DNA from: Paramyrothecium sp. XJ0827 | Lineage: Eukaryota; Ascomycota; Sordariomycetes; Hypocreales; Stachybotryaceae | Direction: 5' to 3' | DNA length: 64,000 bases | Assembly (NCBI GenBank): GCA_020881915.1 | Contig: JAJFPB010000004.1 | Span: forward strand, 5,518,001-5,582,000 | Shown here: piece after piece, positions 46,401 to 60,010 of the stretch | How positions within the stretch are numbered: position 1 is the stretch's first letter | Layout of the letters: every line of letters starts with the position of its first letter | Translations under genes and position numbers: made by a program | Notes under the pieces: model-generated | The model's database searches: none | Seen by the model: the letters and a program-made list of their open reading frames with translations, nothing else | What the model was told of the DNA's origin: nothing

Positions 46401-49400
46401 ATCTTAATTTTATATTTTATACTTATAAGGTAATATTAGAATTCCTTAAATACTTTAATAATTACTATAAATTCTTTATTATAAATAAGGTAGTAAAGTA
46501 AAGATCTAGTAATTTTCTTAAATTAAAAAATAATAGAATATAGGAGTTTATTATTTTTTATTTATTTAATAGTAGTACTAAGAGTATAATTAAAGATATT
46601 AGTTTCTAGAATAATTTACTTTTTTAAGTTAAAAGTTATTAATATAGATTTATTAATAATTTATTCTTTAATTTCTTTAAAGGCCTTCTAGGCTTCTAAG
46701 GTTTATTTAAAGAGTATATTTTTTCTTATTAGATCTATTAGTAGTTTAGTAATCTTTCTAAAGTATTTAATAAAGTATTTATAATAGTTTATAAATCCTA
46801 GGAAACTCTAAATATCTTTAATATTATTTATAGGGGGTTTTTATTCTTTAATTATAGTAATTTTACTTTACTTTATTTAAATCTTATTAGATTAAATAAT
46901 ATATCTAAGGAAATCTACTTTATATATATAGAAGTTACTTTTAGTAGGTTCTACTAGGAGTTTAGTATTTTATAGTACCTAAAGTACCTTATATATATAT
47001 TCTTTATATTATTCTTTATTCTCTAAAAAGATAAGTATATTATTTAAGTAAATAATAATAAAGTTATTTATAAATTCTTTTAAAATATAATTAATTATAT
47101 ATTAAAATATAGCTAATATATTAGTTAGGCTAAATAATATTACTAAGATTTTAAAGAGTCTAAATTTTATATAAAATATAATCTTTTATTTATTTTCTTT
47201 CTTTATTTTAATTAGATTATAGGTACCTTTAAGATTAAGTATAATAAAAATTATTTTACTATATAAGTAATCTCTTATTTTAATAATAAGAAATAAAGGT
47301 ATTTTATCTTTAATTATAATATTATTTAGTTAGTAGTAATCTATATATAGGTAGAGTTTCTTATTCTTTTTTAGAATAAATATAATAAAGTATCTAATAA
47401 GTAATATTAATTATTAGATATATTCTTTCTTAAGGTTTTTATTAATATATTCTTTTAATATCTTTAGTTCTTTAATATTAAAGTTATAAATTAATAAGAA
47501 GTAGGTCTTTTTTCTATTAATTAAGTAGATTTTATAGTCCTATTTTAAATATTTAGGGAATCTACTTTTTAGGTTTTTTATAAATAGCTTTATATATTTA
47601 TAGTACTTTTCTAAGATATTTATAAGTCTATTTTCTACTTCTTATTTTACTTATATTTACTTCTTAATACTATATATAAAAGTATAAATAAAGTTAATTA
47701 CTTTTTATTTATAAGTAAATATTACTTAGCTCTATTTATATTATATATTAAATTATATTTTATTATTAATTAATACTTTAGCTTTTATTTAATAATTCTT
47801 CTATCTTAGGAGGGTCCTTCCTTTCCTAAATAGAGTTTTATTATAAATATTTACTTTCTTTTCTTTCTTCTACTTTCTTTTTTTTATTTAAAATAGTTAT
47901 AATTCTACTATTATAATTTAGCTAGTATTCTAATTAAAGGTAGATCTTTAATCTTTTAATTATAATTTACTTAGAAGTATATTAGATTATATATATATAA
48001 TATTAAGGGTAACTTAGTATATAGTCTCTTATATTATTATATAGAGAACTACTTCTTTATTTATTAGCCCTTAGTTATAGATAAATAAGATTCCTTCTAT
48101 ATTTATAGCTTTATATAGTTTCTTCTTTCTTCTCTAGGGGATTTTATATTAGTTTATAAAATCAGGATTAATATAGTTTTCTTTAGTACTAGTATTTACT
48201 TTAATATTAATAATTATACCCTAGATTATAAAATTAATATAATATCTTTATTATTTTATTTATTCTTACTTTTAAATTATAGTAATAGTTTATTACTTTC
48301 TTCTATTACCTTATAGCTTAGTTATAATTAATAAATCTTATTTTTTACTTAGTTACTTTATATAGAGATCTTATTAATTCTTTATTTAGCTTCTTTAATA
48401 CTAATAGGTAATTTATTACTTATTTCCTTTATATAAATAATATATCTATAGTAGATTTAGTATAAGTAATAGTATTCTTTATACTTCTAGGTATATTCTT
48501 TTTTTATAGTACCTATTATCTTAGATTCTATTTCTCTATAAAGATATATTTTTTTTATTTTATATTTTTTATAATTATAGTAGTAATATAAACTATCTTC
48601 TATATAGCTAATCTCTATAGAGCTAGATTTAGTTCTATAGGTAGTAGGGATTTTCTTTTTATAGTTATAAGTAAAGTATCCTATTTTATAATAATATTCC
48701 CTTCTTAGGAATTTATTAAGAAATTATAAAATTACTATTTTAATATACTTATAGTTTTTATTTAGAAGTATATTTTCTAATTAAATATATTCTTTTTTAT
48801 ATTTACCTTAGAATCTATAGAATTAGTTAATTTTTACTTAGTAGTATATCTAGTATTTATTAGTTTTATAGGTTTTTTCTACTTTAAAGTAATATTCTTT
48901 AAAGTATTTCTTATTTAATTTAAGGATTATAATTTAATATCTAAGGTAATATATCTTAATCTCCTAGTAGGGTATTTCCTTAAATATATAGGGGTTTTCT
49001 ATCTTAGTACTTTATATATATATAGGAAATATATTTTATTTTACTTTAGTAGTAAGGTAAATAGAATATTAGTATATTATATAAAATACCTATAAGATTT
49101 TATTATATCTATAGTAATTAGGGTTAAATAGAAGATTATATTAAGAGTTAATAATAAATCTAGCTCCCTATAGGCTTATAGCTACCTTTGTAGTTACTAC
49201 TCTAATATATATTTCCTAATCTTTAAAGAGTAGATTATATTACTTTATTCTAGCTTTAATTAATATATAGTTAAGTAGAAGTAAGGTACCTTTAGTAGTT
49301 CTTATACTTAATTCTAATTTATTATCTAAGAGTTTACTAATTATAGGGATTCTTCTTAGTAAGTTAATTAGGCTAGTAATATTAGAAATATCTTTAATTA

Positions 49401-51404
49401 TTATTTATTAATTAAGAATATCTTTAGTAAGTTCCTATTTAGTAATAATATTAATTAATTGTTTTTTAATTATATTAATATTATATTAGTCTTCTTAAAT
49501 TAGCTAGAAATAGATTTTCTTTCTATCTTAGGGCTTACTTCTATAGTCCTATATATAATATCCCTTTTTTCTATAGTTATAGTAAGAAAAGTCTTTTTCT
49601 TATTTTTAGATAATATTAATTTCTATAGGTCCTACTATAGTTCTAAAGGAGATAAGAATAAATTTTTTCTTTTTTCCTTAGTTTACCTAGTAGGGGGTTT
49701 TAAATTTCTTTACTTTATCTTCTTATTTCTATTTCTTATAATATTCCTAATTATAATTATTAATTTCTACTACTTTATATATATATTCTAATAATAAGAC
49801 CTTATTATACTTAACTTTAATAAATTTATTTTTTATATTAGATTTAATTTTATTATAAAAGATCTTCTTTAGAATATTCTCTAGCTAATAAAGTAATATA
49901 GTAATATAAAGGAACTTAGTAATAAGCTTAGTATAGGATCTAGTTTATTTAAGTAAGTTAAGAGCTCTTTTAGTATCTTATATTTTATTAATTATTCTAA
50001 AAATATATTTAATTTTCTTCTTAAATTTCTAGAAACTTATAAAGATATATTTAATATAGTTTATTTAAAAAATAAAAGTATTATTTATATAATCTTAAAG
50101 TATAGATTTAAATTAGATTTATATTTTCTTAGTTAAATTATAAGCTATAAATATAATTTTATTATAATCTTATATAAAGAGTAAAAAATAATTTAAGTAA
50201 TATACTTTAAGTAATATAATAAATATTTAAAGCTTACTTAAGGTACTATTAAAGGGCTTAGGCTTTCTAGTTTATAAAATAACTCCCTTATCTTTTTAGG
50301 CCCCTATAGCTCTACTAAGGTTTATATTTTAAAGTTATTTAAGTATTTTTTTATTTTTCTTAGATTTCTTTATATAAAGTTATATTATATTAGTTATTTT
50401 CTTCTTTAAGGTCTTAATAAGTTACTTAAGTTTATAGGCTTATTAAATATTAAGGATATTATTTTAGAGTTAATTAAGCTTTTTATTAGTAATTTAAATA
50501 TTCTTCTAGACTTTTATTTATAAAGTAGTAATTTTATTATTATTATTAAAGTTTATTTATAAGACTAGATCTTTATTTATAATAATATTATCTCCTAAGA
50601 GGGTTTTCTTAGAAGTAACCTTAGTAGGTAGAGGCCTTAGTACTATAGGGCAGGCTACCTCCTTTCCCTTAGGGATTAGCTTAGTTAACTTACTTATTAT
50701 TTTTAATATTACTTTAGATATAATAATATTACTTAGAATAAGAGCTATTAATATATAATAATTAAGGGTAGTCTTATACTAAAAGGTATAAAGTAACTAA
50801 GGATTACTAGGGATTTATTTATTCTTAGATAAAATAATAAAAAAGTATTTAAAGTATATAAGAAATTATTATTAGTTTATAAGAGAATAATATAATAAAG
50901 ATTATTTTAGGGACTATATATTATTAATAACTAGTAATCTTCTATTTATCCTAAGGTAGAATTCTTCTACTTATATACTTATTATAATTACTTTATTAAA
51001 GTAATTACTAATATACTTAGTTTAATATACTTAGTTATAATATATAAGTATATATACTTAATTAGCCCTTCCCTTACTTAATATTATATAGGAATTTACC
51101 TATATCCTTAGTTCTAGGGTAATTAGGTATTAGCCCCTTTTCTACCTTACTAGGTAGGAACTATAATCTACTAGATCCCTAGAATAGTAGTTATATTATA
51201 TCTAATATATTCCCCTATTATTTATCTAAATCTCTAGCTATATTAGTTCTATATAATTATATCCTTAGTAAGAACTAGTATATATTTAATTTATAGTCTA
51301 CTAGTTAATTTACCTAGCTTCTCTATATAGTATTTATTATAACTAATATAGGTTATATTTATTCTATACTAGCTTAATTAATGGGGTTAGTATAGGTTAT
51401 AATA
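43421..51404 (-). mobile_element. Ty3/Gypsy LTR retrotransposon, RIP-mutated, full length
   Basis: 7984 bp with two LTRs of identical length, 651 bp each (43421-44071 and 50754-51404), flanked by the 5-bp duplication ACTAG (43416-43420 and 51405-51409). A polypurine tract on the minus strand (plus strand CTTCTCTCCCT, 44077-44087) abuts the left LTR, and the RT reads on the minus strand, so the element runs right to left. All reading frames are destroyed by RIP. It lies inside copy 2 of repeat C. Confidence 0.93.
47000..47395 (-). pseudogene. Gypsy reverse transcriptase domain, RIP-mutated
   Basis: The minus strand still aligns by eye to a Ty3/Gypsy RT: FILKKNKKLYLYIDYY, LNNIIIKDKIPLFLI, LKGTYNLIKIK, FSLTNILAIF, and YLNNILIF where YLDD(I)LIF is expected. 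Asp-to-Asn and Gln-to-stop changes are what G-to-A and C-to-T mutation produces. Confidence 0.88.
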
Positions 51405-51886
51405 ACTAGGCTATATTTAAGATATAGCTAATTAATCTAAGAATAAGAAGCCTAGTAAGGCTAATAGAAATCTATTTAAGAGTATAATAAAGAGATTAAA
51501 AAAGATATAAAATAAACTAAAGCTCTTATTATTATAGGAAATAGTTAAATAAATTTAACTTATTCTAATTAATAATATTTAGTTCTAAATTCTTATTATA
51601 TAATAATATATATTATCTAATATAAGTTTATATAAGCTACTATAGTAATTAAGTTAATTATATAACCTATTATATAACCTTAGTAATAGTAGTAATAATA
51701 GGTCTTTTATCCTTAGTACCTAGGAGGAGGCCTAAGCTTTATATTTTATTTTACTTTCTCTTTACTACTTAGGATCTATTAGATTAATTATATAAGTATA
51801 GGAATCTTCTTCTATATAGGTCTTTATTTATACTAGATCTTTTTATTTCTTAGCCTCTTATTAGATTATAGGGATTATAGGATACT

Positions 51887-54800
51887 TGATTTTACCTTAT
51901 CTTATACCTTCTAGTACTTAGTAAGGCTTTTATTTAACTAAATTTATACTAAATATATTTAAGGCTTATATTTACCTTTTAAGTTATATAGTACTAATAT
52001 ACCCTATACTTATTTCTTAGGCCTATAGTTTAATATATTTCTCTAGTTTTATAGTTATTTAAGACTTAAAGTTATTAAATAAATTATAATTAAGAATATA
52101 TAATTATTTATATTATTAAAGTATATTTCTTTATTATATATATAAATATAATAGTTTTCTAAGTACTTAGAGTTATTAAGATATATTAATTAATAGATTT
52201 AAGTTTTATTATATTAAATATAATTTATATAGTATTTATATATTATATAATATAATTTAATAAATATAATAAGTAAATATCTATTATTTATAATATATAA
52301 TACTATAAATATAACTTTAATTAGTATTAATTACTACTACTAGCTTATATATATTTATTATATTTCTTACTTACCTTTAAGTCTTTTTTTTCTTTTTTAT
52401 ATATATTATTTTATATTAATATAAGTACTTATTTTATTTACTTTTTTATTATTATTTTAGAGCTTTATTTTAGTACTTTAAAGAACTTATTAATTCTTTA
52501 TTAAATATTTTTATATTTAAAAGCTCTTCTTATTACTATAATATTATAAGTTATTTTTAAGGCTTAGAATTAGTTTTTAAGGCTTCTTTATTAACTTTAA
52601 GAAGTAATTAAAACTTTACTTTTTTAAATACTTTACTTAAGATTTTATATAAAATCCTATCTCTTAAATTAATTATATAAATTACTAACTTAGTATTTAT
52701 AGTTTTTTCTTCTTTATTACCTAGTAATATATTAATATATATATATACTAATTTACCTTATAAGTAGCTACTTAAGTATAGAGTTTACTTTTTAAGTCCT
52801 ATTTATATATTCTAAAACTTATTTATTTATAATAAGAAGTAGAAATATAAAATACTTTATAAGATCTACTTAAATATAGTTCTTATAAGTACTAATAATA
52901 ATAAGTATTAGAAGAAGTGTAGTAAAAGTAAATATTATAAGTATTATATTAGTAGTAGCTTTTATTACTTTATATATATATCTTTTTATATTTTAAGGCT
53001 TATTTAATTAATTTAAAGCTTATAGCTACTATAATCTCCTTCTAGTAGTACTTTTTTTTTAAATTATATTTAGTAATCTTTTACTAAGATTAATTATATA
53101 ATAAATTTTCTTAAGATTTATTTTTATTATTTAAGTCTTAAATATAAATTTTAAATAAAAATATAAGTACTACTTATAAGTAATAAAGATTATATATTAT
53201 AAAATTACCTCTAGTAACTTTTCTTCTTTTAATAATCCTTATTTTTAGTAAGTATAACTTAAATTAATAATTTATAATATATTTTTAGTTTAGTATATAT
53301 TATTATATATAGTAATCTAGCTTTTAAATAAATAAATTAATTTATTAATTTTTAGTACTATATTTAATTTATTTTAGTTTTAAAATATAATTATAAGATT
53401 TATTTATTATAAACTAAGCTTCTTTTTAAAATTCAAGATCTTAGAATATATCTTTAATACTTCTTTTATTTTAAAGCTCTTTAATTTATTATTTTTAAAT
53501 TTAATTCTTAATTTTAATAAACCTAAGTTAAAATTAAATTTTAATTAGTTATTAGTCTTATAATACCTTTATTAGATTATTTATAATTAACTTTAAGTTT
53601 TATTTATATATTATTAAAATTATTTTTTATTAAATATACTTTTATAATTAATAGCTATAAATATTTATATATTTAAGTTTAATCTTTAGTTTCTTAATTA
53701 AATACTTTAGTAGCTTAATTATTTATTAATTATTATATATAAAGCTTAAAATTAAAGTTTAAAGCTTAATTTCTAGATTTTTAAGTAACTTTTATTAAAA
53801 TAGCCCTTTCTTTAATACTTATATAAGTATAAATAATTTAGTTTTTATTATTAAGGTTATTACTATATTTTATTTATTTATTTATTATTTAATTAAGTTT
53901 TTAAAGAGTTTTATAGTATATACTTAAGAACTTCTTTTATTAAGTAAATTATTTATAAAGAATATATTACTATAAATTATAAATTTATTAGTTTCTTTAA
54001 ATTATAGAATTAAATAATAAGTCTTATATAAGTAATTTAAGACTTAATTTATAGCTTTTATATATTTATAAGCTAGATTATATATAACTTATATAAGATA
54101 TAATATAATAAAAGTAATATTTAATTTACTTATTATAACTATATATAAAACTAAATTAATTATATATTTATATTAATTATTAATTTTATTATATATAACT
54201 TATTTATTTAAAAGAAGTTTTATTTTACTTATTAGAAATATAATTTTATATTTCTTAGTTTATAATTTATATATTTTTTTTAAATATATAGTTTAGATTA
54301 TTTATAATAGCTTTTAATTTTAATTATAATAAATCTTTATTTCTAGGAACTATTAAAGATTATTTTTATTAATTAAGTAGTATTTTACTTTTAGATCTTT
54401 AATTATTTAATTAGCTCTTTATTTAATTTCTTAATTTTTATTAAAAGTAATTATAATATTATTAATATAAAAAAATAATAAAATCTCTTCTTAAGTATAG
54501 TAATAAAGTTCTTATAAAATAGACTTAAATTATATATTATATAAGGCTTCTTTAAGCTTTATTTACTCTAAAAGAAATATAATCTATAGTTTATATAATA
54601 TCTTCTTTAATAATAGGACTTATTTTTTTACTTTCTTACTTTAGTACTTTAAAAGAAACTTTATAAATATATTACTTAGTAGCTTTATATTTATAAATAT
54701 ATTTATTATATTAAATTAAAGTAATTCTAAATTAAATCTTATTATAATAATAAGTAGGATTTAAAAGGATTTTCTAGCTAATATAGTAATATAAATCTTC

Positions 54801-57800
54801 TTAAATAAAACCTTTTATTATTAGTTTTCTTATATTATAAATCTTATTTTATATTTATAGAAGTAATTATACTTATTAAATTTATATATATATATTTATA
54901 TATAATTTAATATTTATAAGTTATAAATCTATAAATTATATTTTAAAATTTATTCCTAAGACTTTATTTACTTATAATTCTTTAAGTAATTCTTTTTTAC
55001 TTTTTAAAACTTAGTTTTAAATTTATAACTAAATAAGTTATTATATAATTTTAGTACTAAAGATATATTTTTATAATAATATTTTTACTTATTAGAACTA
55101 AGACTTAAATAAGTCTTTTAAGGCTTATATTTAGGATTTAATTTACTATAACTATACTTATAATATATTATTTTAATAAAACTTATTTCCTTAATTCTTA
55201 TTAAAAAAATAACTAAAATCCTAATATAAAATACTTAATTTATTATTAAATCTCTTTATAAGCTCTTAGTACTATTCTTTAATTTATTTCTTAATTTAAT
55301 TAATTATATTAAGAAGCTTATTACTAAATTATTTAAAGAAAAGAAGAACTTAAAACTTAATTAAATATATTTTTACTTTTTTTAATTTATTTTCTTTTTT
55401 TTAATCCCTAGAATTTATTTCTAGGTCTTTAATAAGCTCTTTATAACTTATTTATTTCTTTTTAAGCTTATTTTTATTTTAGAAGAAGTATATTACTTAA
55501 TTAATATTCTTTAAAATTATAAGAGCTTAAAGCTATTATTATATTTCTTTAAGAAGTTATTTACTAATTTCTTTTTTAATTTAAGAATTATTTACTTTAT
55601 ATAATTCTTCTTTATTAAAAATAATATCTTATATTATATTAAGAAATTTATTAAGATAATCTAAATTTAAGAATTTTAAATAGGGACCTAGATATAATAA
55701 AAATAATTTAATAAGGAGATCTAATACCTAGAACCTTAGATATAATAATAATAAAGTTAATAATAAAAATATCTATAATATAATATATTATAGGTACTTA
55801 TAAGACTTAAGCTATTTATTTTACTATATATATCTCTAATTATTAGTCTAAAATATATATAATTAGAAGAGAGCTTATAGGCTTATAATTAGCTTTATAT
55901 ATATAGGAACTTAATAGAGCTATTAAGATATTACTATACTACTAAGGTCTATACTAAATAAATCTTATAGCTATAGCTATAGTAATACTAGTAATAAAGC
56001 CAAAGTTAATATAAGTTCTTTAGTAATATATATTACTTAGCCTTAATAAAGTTAAATTAAATTACTACTTAAAGAATAGTAGTATAAAAATCTACTTATG
56101 CCCTTATTATAGCCGAAATCTCTATTTATTACTAATACTAATACTAGAAGAGACCTATAATAACTAATTCTTAAGATATCTCTTAAGAAGCCAGAATCTA
56201 CTTTAAAGCCTATAGGTAAGGACCCTTAAAGACTATAAGCTATTTCTATATATTAATTAAATCCTAAATATATAGAAGCCTAAGTTATAGCTAAGGGAGA
56301 TATTAAAGATAGCTTAATTATTAATAAGATCTAGTAACTAAAGAAAAGTACTATAGATCTAGCTAAGAAATAAGAACTAGATTATATCTAAGATATAGCT
56401 AATTAATCTAAGAATAAGAAGCCTAGTAAGGCTAATAGGAATCTATTTAAGAGTATAATAAAGAGATTAAAAAAGGTATAAGATAAACTAAAGCTCTTAC
56501 TATTATAGGAAATAGTTAGGTAAATTTAACTTATTTTAATTAATAATATCTATTTCTAAATTCTTATTATATAATAATATATATTATCTGAAGTCTATAT
56601 AAGCTACTATAGTAGTTAAGCTAATTATATGACCTATTATATAACCTTAGTAATAGTAGTAATAATAGGTCTTTTATTCTTAGTACCTAGGAGGACTTAT
56701 ATTATATATATATAATTAGTAATTAGGTTCTATACTTAAAAGATATTTTAGGAATTATATTTAATTAAATAACTAATTTAGGCTTTTAGTTTTATATATA
56801 CTTCTAATTAATTTATTTTTTATTATACTTTATATATTATAATAAAGACTTTATTTCTTAAGATCTTTAATTAAATTATTTAGGGCTAAAAATTACTAAA
56901 TAAGTCTTAGACCTAAGAAAAGAAAATTTTATATAATATCTTTTACTTAAGTCTCTATTTTAGGATTTAATTTAAGAAATAAATAGCTATTCTTATTATT
57001 TCTAGTTATAAGCTAGATAATAAGTTACTTTTAAGTATTAAAATTTTTACTTTTTCTTTTATTACTTCCCTAGAATATTTCTTAGAATTATTTTATTATT
57101 ATATTTATAGAGTACTTTTATTTACTTTAATAATCTTTTTTATAGCTATTTATAAATTATTTAACTCTTTTAAAACTTATTATTTATTTTAATTACTTAG
57201 ATCTTTATTTTATATTTTTTTTTAAGTAATTAAGTAATATCTTCTAGTATTATAATAAAACTAGCTTTCTTATAGTTCTTAAAGTAATAGTTCTATATAA
57301 AATTTATTTTATAATCTATTATTATTATATAAAAGGTATATTTATTAATTTCTACTTAATAATTATAAAAGTTTATTAATATTTTCTTTTTACTTTTATA
57401 TTTCTTTTATAAGATTTATAATACTTTTATTACTTTATTTTTCTTAGTATATAAATATTATATTAATTATACTTAGATTCTTTATTTAAGTACCTTATAT
57501 TAAATTTATTAAATATTCTAATACTTTAGATCTTAAATAATTAAGTTATTTATACTAAATTACTACTAAGGTATATTTTAATTTTTTATTTATTTATAAA
57601 ATATAATAAAATTTATTTATAATAAATAAGACTTAATTCTTATTTCTAGATCTATATTTAAGAATATATTAATTAAAATATATTATTAAGTTATATATTA
57701 TATTTCTACTTTTATATTTAATTATATTATTACTATTTTATTAATTTTATTAGTAGTCTTATTTTCTATTTAAGAAATACTAAATTAGCTTATATTTATA

Positions 57801-59540
57801 AGTAAAATATAATATAATTTAAAGTAATAATATATAACTTATTTCTTAGGTTTTATACTTTAATTTTTATATCTTTAGATCTAAGTATTAATAAGTTCTA
57901 TACTTCTATATAAATTACTTCTCTTTAAATATAAAAGAAGTAAGTAAATCTATTAAATAAATTAAAAATATAAAGTATTATTTTTAAATCTAAAATTATT
58001 AAGTCTTATAATAAATATTTATAACTTACTATTAAAAGTAATATTACCTTTATTAGCTAATTAATTTAGTACTTTAATTAAAGGTTTTTCTTTTATATAA
58101 ATTTTATATATAAATCTTATACTTTCTTATTTTCTTCTAATCTCTTCTTTTATATCTTTAAAGGGCTTTTATATTTTTTATATTTTAAGAATATACTTTA
58201 AGGAAATACTACTTAATATAATATATTATTTAAATTATAATAATATTTTTTATATAAAATATATTTTTCTTATTTAGCTTTTACTAACTTATTATTATTT
58301 ATATATTATTATTTTACTAAGTATAATTAAGATCTCTTACTTAATAAATTAATATACTTATTAAATTCTAGTTTTAAGCCTTAAAATATTAATTTAAAGC
58401 TCTCTTTTAATATTTATTTTTTATTTAGCTTTTAAAGAATTAACTTATTATCTTAAAGCTCCTATTAAAATTATATAATAAAAGTTAAAAGAAAATATAG
58501 TTTATTCTTAATTAAATCTTTATTTTAGTTACTTTCTATATAAATAAAGATATTAAATTTTTATCTTAACTTCCCTTTTATATTATTAAATTATATTCTT
58601 AAGCTTTATACTTCTACTATATTTCTAAGCTTTATAATATATATTACTTATTTTTATTTTATAATCTAGTTTTTTTTAGTTAATTTTAGGATTTAAAGTT
58701 TTATTTAATATCTTAAAGTAGTTTTTTTAAGCTTATTTATATTATTAAATATTATTTATTTTATATATTAATTTAAAGTTCTAAAAAACTAGAAAATATT
58801 ATTATATTATATAAAAAACTATTACTAATCTTATAAGTATTTATTATAGAAGTATATATTTTAATATAATATAATATAATTTTTTAATTATTTAATTTAA
58901 AATATTATAAATTTTATTTATTTCTTTATTATATACTTTTAGATTATATTAATAAAGGAATATTATATTTCTTAGAGCTTTTTTATTCTTATTTTAAAAA
59001 TTAAAATAGCTTTTTATAACTTATTTCTCTTTTTTAAAACTTAATAATAATTAAAGATCCTTAGCTTATTATTTTAAGTATTAAAATATTTATAGTTTTT
59101 ATAGTTCTTTTTATTATTTCTTACTAAATTTCTTTAAATTACTTAAGTATATAAGATAATAGATCCTTTTAGTAATAATTTTTATATTATATACTTATTT
59201 AAATATATTCTAGTTCTCAAAGTAATTTAGTAAATAAATCTTTATATTTATATTTAAAAATATCTTAATTTCTCTTAAATTACTTAAATAAGGTTTATTT
59301 TATTAATTTATAACTTAATTTTATAATTATAGTTACCTTAATATAATATAACTCTAAAACTCTTAATTATTAAATTATAAAGATTATAAAATATTTAATT
59401 TTATTTTACTTTATACCTTTTAGTACTTAGTAGGGCTTTTATTTAATTAAATTTATACTAAATATATTTAAGGCTTATATTTACCTTTTAAGCCGCGTAG
59501 TACTAATATATCTGGCGCTTGGTTCTTGGGCCTATGGTCC
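51887..59540 (-). mobile_element. Ty1/Copia-type element, RIP-mutated
   Basis: Direct repeats of about 145 bp (51887-52030 and 59396-59540; they share GTACTTAGTA and CTAAATATATTTAAGGCTTA) enclose 7.4 kb. A minus-strand frame at about 54360-54500 reads FFYINNIIITFNKN, then IIKDLKVKYYLI, like a Copia RT YVDD region with Asp changed to Asn. The right repeat is hardly mutated while the left one is heavily mutated. I found no clean target duplication. The boundaries and the short LTR length are tentative. Copy 3 of repeat C lies inside. Confidence 0.6.
55640..56695 (+). mobile_element. Non-coding repeat C, copy 3, uninterrupted
   Basis: 1056 bp, starts TAAGAAATTTATTAAG and ends CCTAGGAGGA, flanked by a 12-bp direct repeat CTTATATTATAT (55628-55639 and 56696-56707). 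It is the reference copy of the family. There are no inverted ends, no LTRs and no open frame. A variable target duplication of 12 to 14 bp suggests retroposition by a non-LTR machinery (inference). Confidence 0.82.
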
Positions 59541-59548
59541 AATACCTC

Positions 59549-59753
59549 TCGTTCCTGGCCTGTTGGTCCTGGCCTTCTTTTTTTAACAGCATTATATTTA
59601 GGTTAGTACATTGGTGGCTGGCTCGTAGTCTATACTGGTAGCGCGGGGCTGGCTCTTTCTGAGGCTTAGTAGCTCCGAGGCTGGTGCAACGTTCACGTGC
59701 GATGTTATATGATTCTTCTACGGCTTAGTCATGACCTTGGGTCAGGTCGTGAC
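59549..59753 (+). repeat. 3' part of a family-A LTR, little mutated
   Basis: Starts near TTCCTGGCCTGTTGGTCCTG and ends GGGTCAGGTCGTGACA, the unmutated family-A terminus. It corresponds to the last third of the solo LTR at 23780-24384. Confidence 0.75.
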
Positions 59754-59755
59754 AC

Positions 59756-60010
59756 AAAGGCAGCAGCCAGAAGGTCAGGGCCTTACGTTTCCGCTATGTA
59801 CCTCAACCCATATAGAGATCAGGGCAGCCGGAAGGGCAGAGTAAGAGGAGATCCATAGCAAAGGCAGCAGCCAGAAGATCAGGGCCTCGCATTTCCGCTA
59901 CGTACCTTAACCTATATAGAGATTAGGGTAGCTAGAAGGGTAGAGCAAGAGGAGATCTATAGCAAAGGCAGCAGCCAGAAGATTAGGGCAGCCAGCGGCT
60001 TAGGGCATAA
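59756..60010 (+). repeat. 104-bp tandem repeat next to the family-A LTR end
   Basis: Units begin AAAGGCAGCAGCCAGAAG at 59756, 59860 and 59964 (period 104; the third is partial, followed by degenerate AGAAG/GGCAGC motifs to about 60110). Unit 1 is GC-normal, unit 2 carries many C-to-T and G-to-A differences, and later parts more still. It is probably the 5' internal region of the family-A retroelement. Confidence 0.85.

Larger units (their letters stand above)
42667..51728 (+). mobile_element. Non-coding repeat C, copy 2, split by the Gypsy element
   Basis: Left part 42667-43420 and right part 51410-51728, together about 1073 bp, match copy 3. Flanked by a 14-bp direct repeat GGCCTAAGCTTTAT (42653-42666 and 51729-51742), a target duplication. 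No coding capacity is visible. Confidence 0.85.

Noticed and set aside
59756..60010. CRISPR-like array
   Set aside because: Head-to-tail 104-bp repeats without spacers, in a eukaryotic genome next to an LTR.
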